A stretch of DNA of 64,000 nt from Pseudomonas salomonii. GTDB lineage: Bacteria; Pseudomonadota; Gammaproteobacteria; Pseudomonadales; Pseudomonadaceae. The notes under the pieces were generated by a model. That model was not told the origin of the DNA and made no database searches. It saw only the letters and a list, made by a program, of their open reading frames with translations. The first letter of the stretch is position 1, and every line of letters begins with the position of its first letter. Shown here piece by piece: positions 33,629 through 44,433 of this stretch. A program made the translations under genes and the position numbers. The stretch spans positions 1-64,000 of the forward strand of contig NZ_FNOX01000020.1 of NCBI RefSeq assembly GCF_900107155.1. Direction: 5' to 3'.

Positions 33629-34696
33629 TTAAACGCTGAGCGCTGCGCGCAATTGCGCTTCGAGGCCCGCCGCGTCCAGCGCCTGGCCGATCAGCACCAG
33701 GCGTGTGATGCGCGCTTCGTCGGCGCCCCAGGCACGGTCGAAATGTTTGTCGAAACGCGTGCCCACACCCTGGATCAGCAAGCGCATCGGCTTGTTCGGG
33801 ATCGCCGCAAAGCCTTTGACGCGCAGAATGCCGTGTTGCACCACCAACTGGGTCAGGGCGTCGAGCAGCAGTGCTTCGTCGGCCTGCGGCAGGTCGATGG
33901 AGATGGAGTCGAATGCATCGTGATCGTGGTCATGATCGTCTTCACCGTCGTGATGATGATCGTGGTGGCTGTGGCGGCCGTCGATGTGCTCTTCGGAACC
34001 GGCGCCCAGGCCGATCAGCACGTCCAGTGGCAGGCGACCGCTGCTGGCTTCGACGATTTTCACGGCTGGCGGCAGTTCCTCGGCGACTTCCAGGCGCACG
34101 CGGGCCAGGTCTTCGGCGCTGATCAGGTCGGATTTGTTGAGGATCACCAGGTCGGCGCTGGCCAGTTGGTCGGCGAACAGCTCGTGCAGCGGCGATTCGT
34201 GGTCCAGGTTCGGGTCGAGTTTGCGCTGGGCGTCAACCTGGTCCGGGAAAGCGGCGAAGGTGCCGGCGGCCACGGCCGGGCTGTCGACCACGGTGATGAC
34301 TGCGTCAACCGTGCAGGCGCTGCGGATTTCCGGCCACTGGAAGGCTTGCACCAGCGGTTTTGGCAGGGCCAGGCCCGAAGTTTCGATAAGGATATGGTCG
34401 AGGTCGCCGCGACGTGCCACCAGCTCGCGCATCACCGGGAAGAACTCTTCCTGCACGGTGCAGCACAGGCAGCCGTTGGCCAGTTCGTAAACGCGGCCGT
34501 TGGCCTCTTCTTCGGTGCAACCGATTGAGCACTGCTTGAGGATTTCACCGTCGATGCCCAGCTCGCCGAACTCGTTGACGATCACGGCGATGCGACGGCC
34601 CTGGGCGTTGTCGAGCATATGGCGCAGCAAGGTGGTTTTACCCGAGCCGAGGAAGCCGGTAACGATGGTGACGGGAAGTTTGGCCAGTGTTTTCAT
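33629..34696 (-). CDS. cobW: CobW, G3E-family P-loop GTPase (metal chaperone for cobalamin synthesis)
   Basis: 355 aa. Walker A GFLGSGKTT (14-22), the family CxCC metal-binding motif C76-L-C78-C79, and a histidine/aspartate-rich loop at about 235-262 ('HSHHDHHHDGEDDHDHDHD'). CobW proteins are GTP-dependent metallochaperones; in the cob context cobalt delivery to CobN is the usual inference, though the His-rich loop also suits zinc. It is the first gene after the minus-strand cobalamin riboswitch. SD-like AAGG lies 8 nt before the ATG. Confidence 0.93.
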   Translation of the reverse strand: MKTLAKLPVTIVTGFLGSGKTTLLRHMLDNAQGRRIAVIVNEFGELGIDGEILKQCSIGCTEEEANGRVYELANGCLCCTVQEEFFPVMRELVARRGDLDHILIETSGLALPKPLVQAFQWPEIRSACTVDAVITVVDSPAVAAGTFAAFPDQVDAQRKLDPNLDHESPLHELFADQLASADLVILNKSDLISAEDLARVRLEVAEELPPAVKIVEASSGRLPLDVLIGLGAGSEEHIDGRHSHHDHHHDGEDDHDHDHDAFDSISIDLPQADEALLLDALTQLVVQHGILRVKGFAAIPNKPMRLLIQGVGTRFDKHFDRAWGADEARITRLVLIGQALDAAGLEAQLRAALSV

Positions 34697-34802
34697 CGGA
34701 TGCCCTTTGGGGCGGGCATACGGGACGATAAGCCCTGCGACGGCGCGCAGCAGCGGATTTCGTCACCGGATCACCCCGCCCGGTTAAGTAGAAATTCAGT
34801 TG

Positions 34803-34975
34803 CGAGGCAGGTCTCCTGGCTTGGGGCTTGCGAGTCGGGTGACCCGCGCCGGCTGCGCCTTCCCGCCGTTATGGCAGTGGCGTGGCAGTCAGCTGAACCC
34901 TTCACAGTTGCGGGGGCAGCCGCGGCTTGGACCGCGTTCCCTTCTTAGCTTCGGCGTGGGCCGAAGAACCTCGAA
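34803..34975 (-). promoter_or_regulatory. Cobalamin riboswitch controlling cobW-cobN-chlI-chlD
   Basis: On the minus strand the conserved cobalamin aptamer pieces appear in order: a closing arm near CGAGGTTC (34973-34966), GAAGGGAAC, GGCTGCCCCCGCAACTGTGA, GCCACTG, GGGAAGG, and the B12 box AAGCCAGGAGACCTGCC (34822-34806). Downstream, CCCGCCC next to the cobW ribosome site (34716-34710) can pair with GGGCGGG (34781-34775) in the leader, so control is probably at translation. Adenosylcobalamin binding is expected to repress. Confidence 0.93.
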
Positions 34976-35043
34976 GGTGCAAGGCTACAGGGGCTCGCGG
35001 CATTTGACTACCGTCGCCCGCCCATGCTTTCCTACACATCTTG

Positions 35044-35236
35044 TTTCGGGTGCCCTTCACAGGGTGAAACGGGAAACCGGTGAGTCATAGCGTGATGACG
35101 AGTCCGGTGCTGCCCCCGCAACGGTAAGCGAGCGAAGCGTCAAATCCACTGTGCCTGTGCATGGGAAGGAGATGCTTGATACGGCCCGGCTCTTTTCCCA
35201 AGAGCGCCCCTCGCAAGCCCGGAGACCGGCCCGAAA
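35044..35236 (+). promoter_or_regulatory. Cobalamin riboswitch controlling cbtB-cbtA-cobE-cobM
   Basis: Conserved elements in order on the plus strand: P1 arm TTTCGGG (35044-35050), GGGAAACCGGTGAGTC, GTCCGGTGCTGCCCCCGCAAC, TGTGC-ATGGGAAGG, the B12 box AAGCCCGGAGACCGGCC, and the matching P1 arm CCCGAAA (35230-35236). It is followed by an attenuator hairpin at 35277-35305. Confidence 0.94.
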
Positions 35237-35276
35237 AAATCAGATAACAAACCCGCGGTGGGCGGGCGCTGTTCAG

Positions 35277-35305
35277 AACCCTGCGTGCCTGCCTCGCGGG
35301 GTTTT
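35277..35305 (+). terminator. Riboswitch attenuator upstream of cbtB
   Basis: AACCCTGCG (35277-35285) and CGCGGGGTT (35295-35303) form a 9-bp stem with one G-U pair, followed by TTTTC. The position, 40 bp after the aptamer and 40 bp before cbtB, fits the expression platform of the plus-strand cobalamin riboswitch. Confidence 0.7.
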
Positions 35306-35345
35306 CATGCGCCTGCGCCACCCTGAAACCCTGAAGGGACGCGCC

Positions 35346-35534
35346 ATGTCGATCATCAGCAGCACTTCGCACACCGCCAGCAGCACCGCCACCTTGAGCC
35401 AACGCCTGGGCGCCGCCATCGGCGCGTCGATCCTCGGCGCATGCCTGGTGTACTTCGCCGGTTTCTCGCATATCGAAGCGGTGCACAACGCCGCCCACGA
35501 TACCCGCCACAGCGCCGCGTTCCCGTGCCACTGA
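35346..35534 (+). CDS. cbtB: CbtB, small subunit of the predicted cobalt transporter
   Basis: 62 aa from ATG 35346, which has AAGGGA 7 nt upstream. Upstream in-frame starts run back through the riboswitch and are rejected. One transmembrane helix (about 22-42, 'GAAIGASILGACLVYFAGF') precedes a short tail ending HSAAFPCH with several histidines, the metal-binding pattern of CbtB. With CbtA it forms a B12-riboswitch-linked candidate cobalt importer. cbtA follows 11 bp later. Confidence 0.88.
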   Translation: MSIISSTSHTASSTATLSQRLGAAIGASILGACLVYFAGFSHIEAVHNAAHDTRHSAAFPCH

Positions 35535-35545
35535 GGCCTGCCGAC

Positions 35546-36247
35546 ATGATCAAGCGTATTGCTCAAACCGCAGGTTTCACCGGCCTGCTGGCCGCCCTGT
35601 TGCTGACCCTGCTGCAAAGTTTCTGGGTCGCCCCGCTGATTTTGCAGGCGGAAACCTTTGAAAAGGCCCCGGTTGCCGAAGTCGCGCACGAACACGCCGC
35701 CGGGGCCGCAGCTCACACCCACGACGCCGAAGCCTGGGAGCCGGAAAATGGCTGGCAGCGTGTGCTGTCGACCACCGGCGGCAACCTGGTGGTAGCGGTG
35801 GGTTTCGCGCTGATGCTCGCCGGTCTCTACACCTTGCGCGCGCCGACCCGCACAGCTCAAGGGTTGCTCTGGGGTTTGGCCGGTTACGCAACGTTTGTAC
35901 TGGCGCCGACCCTGGGCCTGCCGCCGGAGTTGCCGGGCACGGCTGCCGCCGACCTGGCGCAACGGCAGATCTGGTGGATCGGCACTGCGGCCTCTACCGC
36001 TGCGGGTATCGCACTGCTGGTGTTTGGTCGTAGCTGGCTGCTCAAGGTGCTGGGCGTGGCGATCCTGGCCGTGCCCCACGTGATCGGCGCGCCGCAACCG
36101 CAAGTGCATTCGATGCTGGCACCCGAAGCCCTGGAAGCGCAGTTCAAGATCGCCTCGCAACTGACCAACGTCGCCTTCTGGCTGGCCTTGGGCTGGATCA
36201 GCGCGTGGCTGTTTCGCCGCAACCGCGACGGCCAATACTCGGCATGA
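35546..36247 (+). CDS. cbtA: CbtA, membrane subunit of the predicted cobalt transporter
   Basis: 233 aa from ATG 35546; the longer reading from 35441 would overlap cbtB and is rejected. Five or so hydrophobic segments are visible: N-terminal 'FTGLLAALLLTLLQSFWVAPLIL', then near 80, 110, 155 and 215. A His-rich loop (HEHAAGAAAHTHD) after the first helix is typical of CbtA. Cobalt transport is a family prediction supported by the riboswitch and cob neighbours. The stop overlaps the cobE start (ATGA). Confidence 0.9.
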   Translation: MIKRIAQTAGFTGLLAALLLTLLQSFWVAPLILQAETFEKAPVAEVAHEHAAGAAAHTHDAEAWEPENGWQRVLSTTGGNLVVAVGFALMLAGLYTLRAPTRTAQGLLWGLAGYATFVLAPTLGLPPELPGTAAADLAQRQIWWIGTAASTAAGIALLVFGRSWLLKVLGVAILAVPHVIGAPQPQVHSMLAPEALEAQFKIASQLTNVAFWLALGWISAWLFRRNRDGQYSA

Positions 36248-36636
36248 CGCTGGTGGTCGGCCTGGGTTGCCAGCGCGGCTGTGATGTTCACACCCTGCTG
36301 GGCCTGCTTGACGCAGCCCTCGCCGACGGCGGCATTGATCGCCAACGCATCACCGCGCTGGCGAGCATTGATCACAAACATGATGAACCCGGCCTGCTGG
36401 CCCTGGCCCGGCTGCTGGAACTGCCCTTGCGGTGTTTCAGTGCAGAACAATTGGCTGGTTATCAAGACCGCTTGAGCCACACGTCAGCCGTCGCTTTTGC
36501 GCATACCGGTTGCTACGGCATCGCCGAAAGCGCGGCCCTGGCCCTGGCTGAACAGCTGTCTCAACGCCCCGCTCGCCTGTTGATCACGCGCAAAAAAACC
36601 GCCCAGGCGACGTTTGCATTGGCATGCGCCGACTAA
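36244..36636 (+). CDS. cobE: CobE/CbiG C-terminal-domain protein of cobalamin synthesis
   Basis: 130 aa from ATG 36244, inside the cbtA stop (ATGA). The sequence begins MTLVVGLGCQRGC and contains 'TALASIDHKHDEPGLLALA' and 'AFAHTGCYGIAESAAL', the features of the CobE/CbiG C-terminal family, associated with opening of the precorrin ring. Its exact reaction in the aerobic pathway is unclear in the literature I know. It lies between cobalt transport genes and cobM. Confidence 0.88.
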   Translation: MTLVVGLGCQRGCDVHTLLGLLDAALADGGIDRQRITALASIDHKHDEPGLLALARLLELPLRCFSAEQLAGYQDRLSHTSAVAFAHTGCYGIAESAALALAEQLSQRPARLLITRKKTAQATFALACAD

Positions 36637-36706
36637 AATCCCGATAATTGCGCGCCTCGATCATGAGCAATTTTCATGCTCGCCCGTTTTTTCAACAGGA
36701 ACTCCC

Positions 36707-37453
36707 ATGACCGTCTACTTTATCGGCGCAGGCCCCGGCGACCCGGAATTGATCACCGTCAAGGGCCAGCGGCTGATCCGCAGTTGCCCGGTGATCATCT
36801 ACGCCGGCTCCCTGGTACCGGCGGCGGTATTGCAAGGTCATCAGGCCGAACAGGTGGTCAACAGCGCCGAATTGCACCTGGAACAGATCATTGAGTTGAT
36901 CAAGACAGCCCACGCCAACGGCCAGGATGTGGCGCGCGTACACTCCGGCGACCCGAGCCTGTATGGCGCGATTGGCGAGCAGATCCGTTATTTGCGTGAG
37001 TTGGACATCCCCTTCCGGATCATCCCTGGGGTGACGGCGGTGTCGGCTTGCGCAGCATTGCTGGAGACAGAGCTGACCCTGCCGGACATCGCCCAGAGTG
37101 TGATCCTGACCCGTTATGCCGATAAAACCAGCATGCCGGCCGGTGAAGCGTTCGACCGTTTGGCGCAACACGGCACAACGATGGCGATTCACCTGGGGGT
37201 CAACCATCTGGAGAAGATCGTCGCCGAACTGCTGCCGCACTACGGCGCGGACTGCCCGATTGCCGTGGTGCATCGCGCGACGTGGCCGGATCAGGATTGG
37301 GTGATGGGCACGTTGGCGGATATTGCCGCGAAGGTGGCGGCCAAAGGGTTTCGGCGTACGGCGTTGATTGTGGTGGGCCGGGTGCTGGCCAGTGATGGTT
37401 TCAGCGAATCGTCGCTGTATCGGGCGGGGCATGCTCACCTGTATCGACCCTGA
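36707..37453 (+). CDS. cobM: Precorrin-4 C11-methyltransferase CobM
   Basis: 248 aa from ATG 36707, with CAGGAA about 7 nt upstream. Tetrapyrrole methylase fold: 'VYFIGAGPGDPELITVKG' at the N-terminus, 'HSGDPSLYGAIGEQ' and 'IPGVTAVSACAA' near the middle, 'VHRATWPDQDW' near the end. It methylates C11 of precorrin-4 using S-adenosylmethionine. It is the last gene of the plus-strand riboswitch operon, followed by a strong terminator. Confidence 0.94.
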   Translation: MTVYFIGAGPGDPELITVKGQRLIRSCPVIIYAGSLVPAAVLQGHQAEQVVNSAELHLEQIIELIKTAHANGQDVARVHSGDPSLYGAIGEQIRYLRELDIPFRIIPGVTAVSACAALLETELTLPDIAQSVILTRYADKTSMPAGEAFDRLAQHGTTMAIHLGVNHLEKIVAELLPHYGADCPIAVVHRATWPDQDWVMGTLADIAAKVAAKGFRRTALIVVGRVLASDGFSESSLYRAGHAHLYRP

Positions 37454-37520
37454 AGAAACGCGCTCCCACAGTTAATCTGCTTTGTTAGGTAGACCGCGTA
37501 AGGCACTGAATTTTAAAAAT

Positions 37521-37551
37521 AAAAAACGGCGCTCACGGGGCGCCGTTTTTT
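37521..37551. terminator. Bidirectional terminator between cobM and nfuA
   Basis: A-run, ACGGCGC, loop, GCGCCGT, T-run. The stem ACGGCGC/GCGCCGT (37526-37532 and 37540-37546) is flanked by A6 and T6, so it can work for both convergent genes. Confidence 0.9.
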
Positions 37552-37571
37552 CTTCGCAGTGAACACCTTAC

Positions 37572-38156
37572 TCAGTAGTAGGCGTTTTCTTTCTGCGTGT
37601 GGTCGGTCACGTCACGTACGCCCTTGAGCTCCGGGATACGTTCGAGCAAGGTGCGCTCGATGCCCTCACGCAAGGTCACGTCCGCCTGGCCGCAGCCTTG
37701 GCAGCCGCCGCCGAACTTGAGCACGGCAATACCGTCTTCGACCACATCGATCAGGCTGACCTGACCGCCGTGGCTGGCCAGCCCCGGATTGATCTCGGTT
37801 TGCAGGTAGTAGTTGATGCGCTCGTTGACCGGGCTGTCGGCGTTGACGTTCGGCACCTTGGCGTTGGGCGCCTTGATGGTCAACTGGCCGCCCATGCGAT
37901 CGGTGGCGTAGTCGACGACGGCGTCGTCGAGGAAGGCTTCGCTGAAGTTGTCGATGTACGCGGTGAAGCTTTTAAGCCCCAGGGCGGTGTCTTCAGGTTT
38001 CTCTTCCCCAGGCTTGCAGTAGGCGATGCAAGTCTCGGCGTACTGGGTGCCGGGTTGGGTAATAAAGACGCGGATGCCGATGCCTGGGGTGTTCTGCTTG
38101 GACAGCAGGTCAGCCAGGTAATCGTGGGCGGCGTCGGTAATGGTTATGGCAGTCAT
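37572..38156 (-). CDS. nfuA: Fe-S biogenesis protein NfuA
   Basis: 194 aa. An N-terminal degenerate A-type carrier domain (1-100, 'ITDAAHDYLADLLSKQ', 'GIGIRVFITQPGT') is fused to a C-terminal Nfu domain with the CxxC ligands C152 and C155 (GGGCQGCGQ). This is the NfuA architecture and length. It carries a [4Fe-4S] cluster at the dimer interface and delivers it to apoproteins in the cytoplasm, particularly under stress. A single gene converging on cobM. Confidence 0.96.
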   Translation of the reverse strand: MTAITITDAAHDYLADLLSKQNTPGIGIRVFITQPGTQYAETCIAYCKPGEEKPEDTALGLKSFTAYIDNFSEAFLDDAVVDYATDRMGGQLTIKAPNAKVPNVNADSPVNERINYYLQTEINPGLASHGGQVSLIDVVEDGIAVLKFGGGCQGCGQADVTLREGIERTLLERIPELKGVRDVTDHTQKENAYY

Positions 38157-38250
38157 GGAAACTCCTCACAGGCTTGCCGGCAGTTTACGCCAAAATATTA
38201 CGCAGGTACAAAGTCCGAGTAATTTTGTCGGAAAAGACCCAAACCCCTCA

Positions 38251-40542
38251 TCAAAGATTTTCATAGCGATTCATATCCAGCACACCCTCTTCCACCGGCG
38301 TCGTCTCGCGGATGTACTGCGACAGGTCGTGAAAGTACTGCCAGAACAGCGGATGACTGCGCCGCACACCCCACCGATCAACAATTTTCTCGAACCGTTT
38401 GGCGTCCTTGGCGTTTTCCATGGCCGCCACAAACGCCGGCACTTCCTGCGCCGGGATGTTGAAGATGAAGTTCGGATAGCTGCTAAGCACACCCGGATAG
38501 ATCGTCACCGTATCCAACCCCGGCTGATAGCGATAAGCCTCGCCCAGCAGGAACGCCACATTGCTGTGCGCGCGGTTACGCAGCAGGCTGTAAACCACGC
38601 GCTTGCCGCTGGCGGTCTCGATACGCAGCATGGTTGCCTCAGGCAACTGATCAATCACCTTGAGCCCCGCCGCCGGGCGCGATGTCAGCCGGCTCAACGC
38701 CTGCTCCGCGTCCTGCAACGCCGGGTCGATACCATCGCGCGAGCAATAAGCACCCGTGCAACGGTTGATCGGATCCGGGCTGGCATTCAAATTGCCGTAA
38801 CGCGTCAGTAACTGGTTGGCAAAGTCACGTTTCGGGTCTTTTTCATCCAGATGCAAGCCGCTTGGCTTGTCGTCGTCAATCGCCTCGTAGTCCAGCCACA
38901 GCTTGAGCTTGCCGCTGTTCTGGTACCAATCATCCATAAAGTCATCGCGGGTATCGGCCGGCATCAGGCGCAGGAAGTTCTGCTCGGCGCCGTTGCGGAT
39001 CAGGTCGAAATACAGCCGGGTCTGGGCCTGGTGCGACACATTGCCGAACACGTCGAAATTCACCGCCAACTGGTAATAGGTGCGCTCCAGCAGCGGATAG
39101 TCGAACAACCACATCGTCTGCGGTACTTCGCCAATCAAGCCTTTGGTCACCGCAGCACTGTCGAAATGCCGGAAAATCGTCAGCAAGGCATTGTCATTCC
39201 CCGCCCACAAGGTCGACCAGCTCGGCGGCGGCACGTCCGCGTAGCTGTCTCGGCGCAAGGCTTCGTACTGGTTGCGCTTGTCGCGATAGGCCAGCCACAG
39301 GCTGAGCACGCTGCCCACGTCATCATTCTGCCCCGGCATCGCCAGCAGCGGCGTGGCCTGGCCGCGATAGCGTGCATCGGTGATGTACAGGTCATGGTCC
39401 GGGTCCTGGAACAGCGTCCAGAAATTGTCGCGGATCACATCCGTGGCGATCTGCCCACGGCAGACCGGCCCGCGAATAAAGGTGCGCACAAAATACTCGG
39501 CGTTATCGAGCATGAACTGGTAGCGGGCCTTGGCCGGGATGGCTTCGAAGGTCTCGAACGGGTTGGCACGGCGACCCGGGCCATAGCCCGGCAAGGCACT
39601 CACCTGCCATTCGCCGGAATAGAACAGGTCTTTGATACGCAGCATTTTCGCCGCACTGAACGGGTAAGTGATGTGGGTTTTATGCACGATCACGCCCTGC
39701 ACCGGCCACAGGCGGTAATACACCTGGGTGCCCGGATCATCATTGGGGCGACGGGTAGCGATCAGGTCGATGGGCTGACCACTTGGCGTGCGCGAACGCA
39801 CCCACTGGAAGAAATGCCCCGGCTCGCCGTTTTCGAAGTAGATATGCGCCAGGTATAAATGCTCGTACAACCAGCGAGCCACCAGGCTTTCGCGGGCGCC
39901 GGGCTGGTTGAACAGGTTTTCCCACTGCTGTACTTGCAGGGCTTCCCTGGCACTCGGCGCCAGGCCTTGTTCATCAATCGGCGCACCGGAGGCGAGCCAG
40001 CGCTGCAGGGTCTGGTATTGCTGGTCAGTCAAACCGGTGACCGCCAGCGGCATGCCTTCCTTGGGATGGCTGCCGGCGTAGGCATTGAACTCGCCGGGCA
40101 TGGCGCACAGGTTTTGGCGGTTGAGGCCCAACACGATCTCGTCGGGCAGCTTGGCATTCGGTTGCAGCGGTGCGTTATGCCCCAGTTCCAGCATGCGCGC
40201 CATCAACGCAGCCTGGCTGCCTTGGGCGTCGAGTACCGAATAGAAGCCTTTTTGTTGCCAGGCCTGCTTGCCGAAGGCGTCGTAGAACAAACGCGTGGTC
40301 GGTGTGGCCTGGCTGCGCTCGCCGTCATACACCGGGGTTTTGCTCGCGCCACGGGCCGCGCCCTCGGCGCTGCCCAGGTTCAATTGGCACGCGGAGTCGT
40401 AGCAGGCATGGCAGGCCACGCATTTTTCGGTGAAGATCGGCTGGATGTCGCGGGTATAGGAAATCGCCGGGGCGGGTCCGTTGGCCTGTGCAACGCAGGC
40501 GACCAGTGCCAGGACGGCGCTGGTGAGTAGACGAAGTGACAT
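38251..40542 (-). CDS. cti: Periplasmic fatty acid cis/trans isomerase (Cti)
   Basis: 763 aa with a signal peptide (cleavage likely after AQA, residue 20) and a cytochrome c type haem motif CVACH at 41-45, both hallmarks of Pseudomonas Cti. The rest matches the family ('GVLSSYPNFIFNIPAQEVPAF' region near the C-terminus). It converts cis-unsaturated acyl chains of membrane phospholipids to trans, a rapid rigidifying response to solvents and heat. It is divergent from metH across 164 bp and stands alone. Confidence 0.94.
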   Translation of the reverse strand: MSLRLLTSAVLALVACVAQANGPAPAISYTRDIQPIFTEKCVACHACYDSACQLNLGSAEGAARGASKTPVYDGERSQATPTTRLFYDAFGKQAWQQKGFYSVLDAQGSQAALMARMLELGHNAPLQPNAKLPDEIVLGLNRQNLCAMPGEFNAYAGSHPKEGMPLAVTGLTDQQYQTLQRWLASGAPIDEQGLAPSAREALQVQQWENLFNQPGARESLVARWLYEHLYLAHIYFENGEPGHFFQWVRSRTPSGQPIDLIATRRPNDDPGTQVYYRLWPVQGVIVHKTHITYPFSAAKMLRIKDLFYSGEWQVSALPGYGPGRRANPFETFEAIPAKARYQFMLDNAEYFVRTFIRGPVCRGQIATDVIRDNFWTLFQDPDHDLYITDARYRGQATPLLAMPGQNDDVGSVLSLWLAYRDKRNQYEALRRDSYADVPPPSWSTLWAGNDNALLTIFRHFDSAAVTKGLIGEVPQTMWLFDYPLLERTYYQLAVNFDVFGNVSHQAQTRLYFDLIRNGAEQNFLRLMPADTRDDFMDDWYQNSGKLKLWLDYEAIDDDKPSGLHLDEKDPKRDFANQLLTRYGNLNASPDPINRCTGAYCSRDGIDPALQDAEQALSRLTSRPAAGLKVIDQLPEATMLRIETASGKRVVYSLLRNRAHSNVAFLLGEAYRYQPGLDTVTIYPGVLSSYPNFIFNIPAQEVPAFVAAMENAKDAKRFEKIVDRWGVRRSHPLFWQYFHDLSQYIRETTPVEEGVLDMNRYENL

Positions 40543-40613
40543 GTATCCGGTCCCGATTCAATGCGTGCGCTATAAGTGCCGGCGAGTCTACCGGGCCAAG
40601 GCCCGCACCAACA

Positions 40614-40626
40614 TGAACGATATTCA
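40614..40626. promoter_or_regulatory. MetR-like operator upstream of metH
   Basis: TGAACGATATTCA; its other strand reads TGAATATCGTTCA and fits the enterobacterial MetR consensus TGAANNTNNTTCA. It is extended by one pair (C...G) at each side. An extended -10, TGCTATGAT (40663-40671), follows, placing the site at roughly -58. No good -35 is visible, as expected for an activated promoter. Confidence 0.6.
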
Positions 40627-40706
40627 TGCAAAACCACGACATGCTCTAAATCGGCACAGGTTTGCTATGATTCACGCCCTCCGAAATGCCTGACCAGAGT
40701 AGCCCC

Positions 40707-44417
<3,711 letters not shown>

Positions 44418-44433
44418 CGGCCTGCCCGGCTCG

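Noticed and set aside
35273..36235. 320-aa minus-strand ORF opposite cbtB-cbtA
   Set aside because: It covers the attenuator and two riboswitch-controlled genes that have proper starts and membrane segments on the plus strand.
40543..40706. Cobalamin riboswitch upstream of metH
   Set aside because: The 164-bp gap has no B12 box or aptamer core; a MetR-like box is present.
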